Source: K23-9 sp049680365 (GTDB lineage Bacteria; Planctomycetota; Planctomycetia; Pirellulales; Pirellulaceae). Taken from it: 15,442 nt of DNA. Shown here piece after piece: positions 14,241 through 15,442 of the stretch. Under the pieces are notes generated by a model. The model was not told where the DNA came from and did not search any database. It saw nothing but the letters and a program-made list of their open reading frames with translations. The stretch is taken from the NCBI GenBank assembly GCA_049680365.1, contig JBAUHQ010000091.1, positions 1-15,442 of the forward strand, read 5' to 3'. How positions within the stretch are numbered: position 1 is the stretch's first letter; each line of letters opens with the position of its first letter. Made by a program: the position numbers and the translations under genes.

Positions 14241-15002
14241 TCAAACGCTCAAGTATTCTTCAATCGCTTCGCGGATGATCGTCGTCGATGGCTGGGCTCC
14301 TGTCCATAGTTGGAAACTCTGTGCGATCGTTCCAATCTGACGATCCAAAGAAGAAATCACCTTATAGCCTTTGTCGGCCGCGTTGCATATTTCTTCGTTG
14401 CCGTCAGTCAAATCGATAATCAGCGTCGATCCGTCATCTGCGGGCCACTCGTTGATATCGAGGGGCACTTCGCCTTTGGGTCCAGACGAGAGCACGATCA
14501 AATCGGCCTGGACGACCGAATCCACGGACGGGGTTCGCGTGGATAGTTCGGTTTTGTTGACGTCGACCAAGTCGGCCGGAAACTTCTTGTTGCGATTGCC
14601 CAGCCACAAACATTTTTCGATTGTTGTTTCGAGTTGCTTGAAATGCTCGTTCGCTTGGGCGGTCAGCCACTGACCATGGGTGTCGCTGGCATACAACCTC
14701 TCTTCGTCTTCCAACTTTCGATAGAGACAGTTGATCGGAGAACCGCCGTAGCCTTCTGACGATTGACCTTCGCTCCAAGCCGCGGCCAGCAGCGCAAGCG
14801 AGTCATCGACTAAGACGCCGCGATAGCCAAGTACTTGCAGTCCGTCTAAAGCAGCGACAACATTGTCGGACGAAACTTGAAACGAATTGACGTGATATTC
14901 CAAGCCCAACGACTTGAGTGCCAACTCGATTGCCAACTGCGAAGGGTTGCCCGCAATCGGATCGCCAATCACAGCGATCAGCGGTTCAGTGAGATCGTCC
15001 AT
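14241..15002 (-). CDS. Degenerate shikimate dehydrogenase-like (AroE paralogue) protein, probably inactive
   Basis: A 253-residue protein with the overall shape of shikimate dehydrogenase. The start IAVIGDPIAGNPSQLA resembles the AroE opening with its SxS substrate motif, here NPS. GYRGVLVDDSLALLA stands where NVTxPxK should carry the catalytic Lys; it is absent. YASDTHGQWL (104-113) stands near the NTDGxG motif. The Rossmann glycine motif is reduced to LWLGNRNKK, but VNKT survives in place of the NRT cofactor motif. ADLIVLSSG, IIDLTD and IAQSFQLWTGAQPS near the end follow the AroE pattern for the final domain. I infer a binding or structural role rather than catalysis. It starts at the ATG at 15002, without a clear Shine-Dalgarno, and is the first gene of the operon with the membrane protein and SMUG1. 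Confidence 0.7.
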   Translation of the reverse strand: MDDLTEPLIAVIGDPIAGNPSQLAIELALKSLGLEYHVNSFQVSSDNVVAALDGLQVLGYRGVLVDDSLALLAAAWSEGQSSEGYGGSPINCLYRKLEDEERLYASDTHGQWLTAQANEHFKQLETTIEKCLWLGNRNKKFPADLVDVNKTELSTRTPSVDSVVQADLIVLSSGPKGEVPLDINEWPADDGSTLIIDLTDGNEEICNAADKGYKVISSLDRQIGTIAQSFQLWTGAQPSTTIIREAIEEYLSV

Positions 15003-15350
15003 GAAAGCTGCTGGTGGGAATCGGAAGTTGTCGGAAGAGAAGAAAGGGACCGTCCCGTCAGATGCTATTCTCCTGACAAGCAGGGATCTGGCAACCTGGA
15101 GCGAAAAGTGTCAGTTCCGCACGCATTTTTGGGACGTTTTATTCCCAGCCAAATCGAAAGGTGAATTATTTAGATTTTCCAGGCGATTTAGACCGAAAAG
15201 CACGATAAACAGGCGGGCACTTACATTTATAGCTAGCGACTAAGTCGACGATTTGCATTGGTTGCGGATACTTCGACGCTACAATCGCTGTGCGGCTGAG
15301 GCCCGCTTTTGGGTCCTATTCGTGGCCATGAAACGACTGGGAGAATTCGA
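15003..15350. other. Divergent intergenic region with palindromes
   Basis: This 348-nt gap separates the minus-strand operon from the LRAT-like gene. I see no credible CDS; the open frames crossing it are Arg/Lys-rich read-through. Small inverted repeats cluster at 15046-15147: GGGAC/GTCCC (15046-15056), GTCAG/CTGAC (15057-15077) and TGGGA/TCCCA (15130-15147). The cluster could be a REP-type intergenic element. The A/T-rich part after 15150 probably holds promoters for both directions. Confidence 0.4.
15258..15285 (+). promoter_or_regulatory. Possible sigma-70-type promoter for the LRAT-like gene
   Basis: TTGGTT (15258-15263) and TACAAT (15280-15285) are separated by 16 bases. The -10 matches the consensus at five of six positions and the -35 at three of six. 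A transcript would begin near 15292, giving a leader of about 60 nt before the TTG start. Planctomycete promoters are poorly known, so this is only a sequence match. Confidence 0.35.
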
Positions 15351-15442
15351 TTGGCAAAAGGCGATCATTTTTTTGTTTGGCGACGTCACTTAGGCGTTCC
15401 GTTTCAACATCACGCGATTGATGTGGGTGACGGCACGGCAGT
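15351..15442 (+). CDS. LRAT-like domain protein, N-terminal part (runs off the window)
   Basis: Thirty complete codons are visible before the window ends. The product starts MAKGDHFFVWRRHLGVPFQH and continues HAIDVGDGTAV. The GDH-F-V opening and HHAIDVGDG match the start of LRAT/NC domains (PF04970), papain-like fold proteins with a His-His-Cys catalytic set that transfer acyl groups or act as thiol hydrolases; His20 or His21 would be the first catalytic residue. The Cys is outside the window. The start is the TTG at 15351, preceded by GGGAGA at seven bases' spacing; there is no ATG or GTG in frame. An ATG at 15328 in another frame gives only 21 residues. Confidence is limited by the short length. 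Confidence 0.6.
   Translation, partial: MAKGDHFFVWRRHLGVPFQHHAIDVGDGTA

Noticed and set aside
14241..15002. Functional aroE (shikimate dehydrogenase)
   Set aside because: The catalytic Lys motif and the Rossmann glycine motif are missing, so I call it a degenerate homologue.
1..15442. CRISPR array, insertion sequence, prophage, tRNA or rRNA
   Set aside because: I saw no spaced direct repeats, transposase, integrase, tRNA-like cloverleaf or rRNA segment anywhere in the window.

Overview
The window looks like a chromosomal segment of a planctomycete, probably from the Rhodopirellula/Pirellulaceae group. The main reason is the overlapping pair at 6489-10999: a PSCyt1/PSCyt2(DUF1549)/PSD1(DUF1553) cytochrome-like protein followed by a Tat-exported DUF1501 protein, a gene pair expanded mainly in that phylum. 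Moderate GC, frequent GTG/TTG starts, weak Shine-Dalgarno sequences and the GH62, DUF3127 and HDOD families fit the same origin. I identified this by reading the sequence, not by a database search.

Layout. 1-285 is a hairpin-rich segment with no convincing gene (possible structured RNA or interspersed repeat). 286-453 (-) may be a small GTG-start gene. 653-1519 (+) is an HDOD signalling protein. 1664-5087 (-) is a tight three-gene operon: a HAD phosphatase, the TctA membrane subunit of a tripartite tricarboxylate transporter, and a single polypeptide fusing the TctC receptor to the TctB small membrane subunit. 5162-6199 (-) is a secreted GH62 arabinofuranosidase-like protein. Divergent from it, 6489-10999 (+) carries the PSCyt1/LamG/PSD1 protein and its DUF1501 partner. 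11144-11530 (+) is a DUF3127 OB-fold protein with an SSB-like acidic tail. 11573-15002 (-) is a four-gene operon: a degenerate shikimate-dehydrogenase-like protein, a two-helix membrane protein of unknown function, a SMUG1-type uracil-DNA glycosylase, and a PA0069-family radical SAM protein. 15351 to the window end (+) is the start of an LRAT-like protein.

How the genes may work together. The left half deals with acquisition: import of an organic acid through the fused TTT system, and extracellular attack on arabinose-decorated polysaccharide by GH62. The PSCyt1/DUF1501 pair, which carries a lectin-like LamG domain, is also exported. The right half has a DNA-maintenance flavour: a SMUG1 glycosylase and a radical SAM protein with a C-terminal clamp-binding-like peptide lie in one operon, and they face an OB-fold protein with an SSB-style tail. 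The most unusual points are the TctC-TctB fusion with the TctA-first gene order, the catalytically gutted AroE homologue, and the SMUG1/radical-SAM/DUF3127 neighbourhood.
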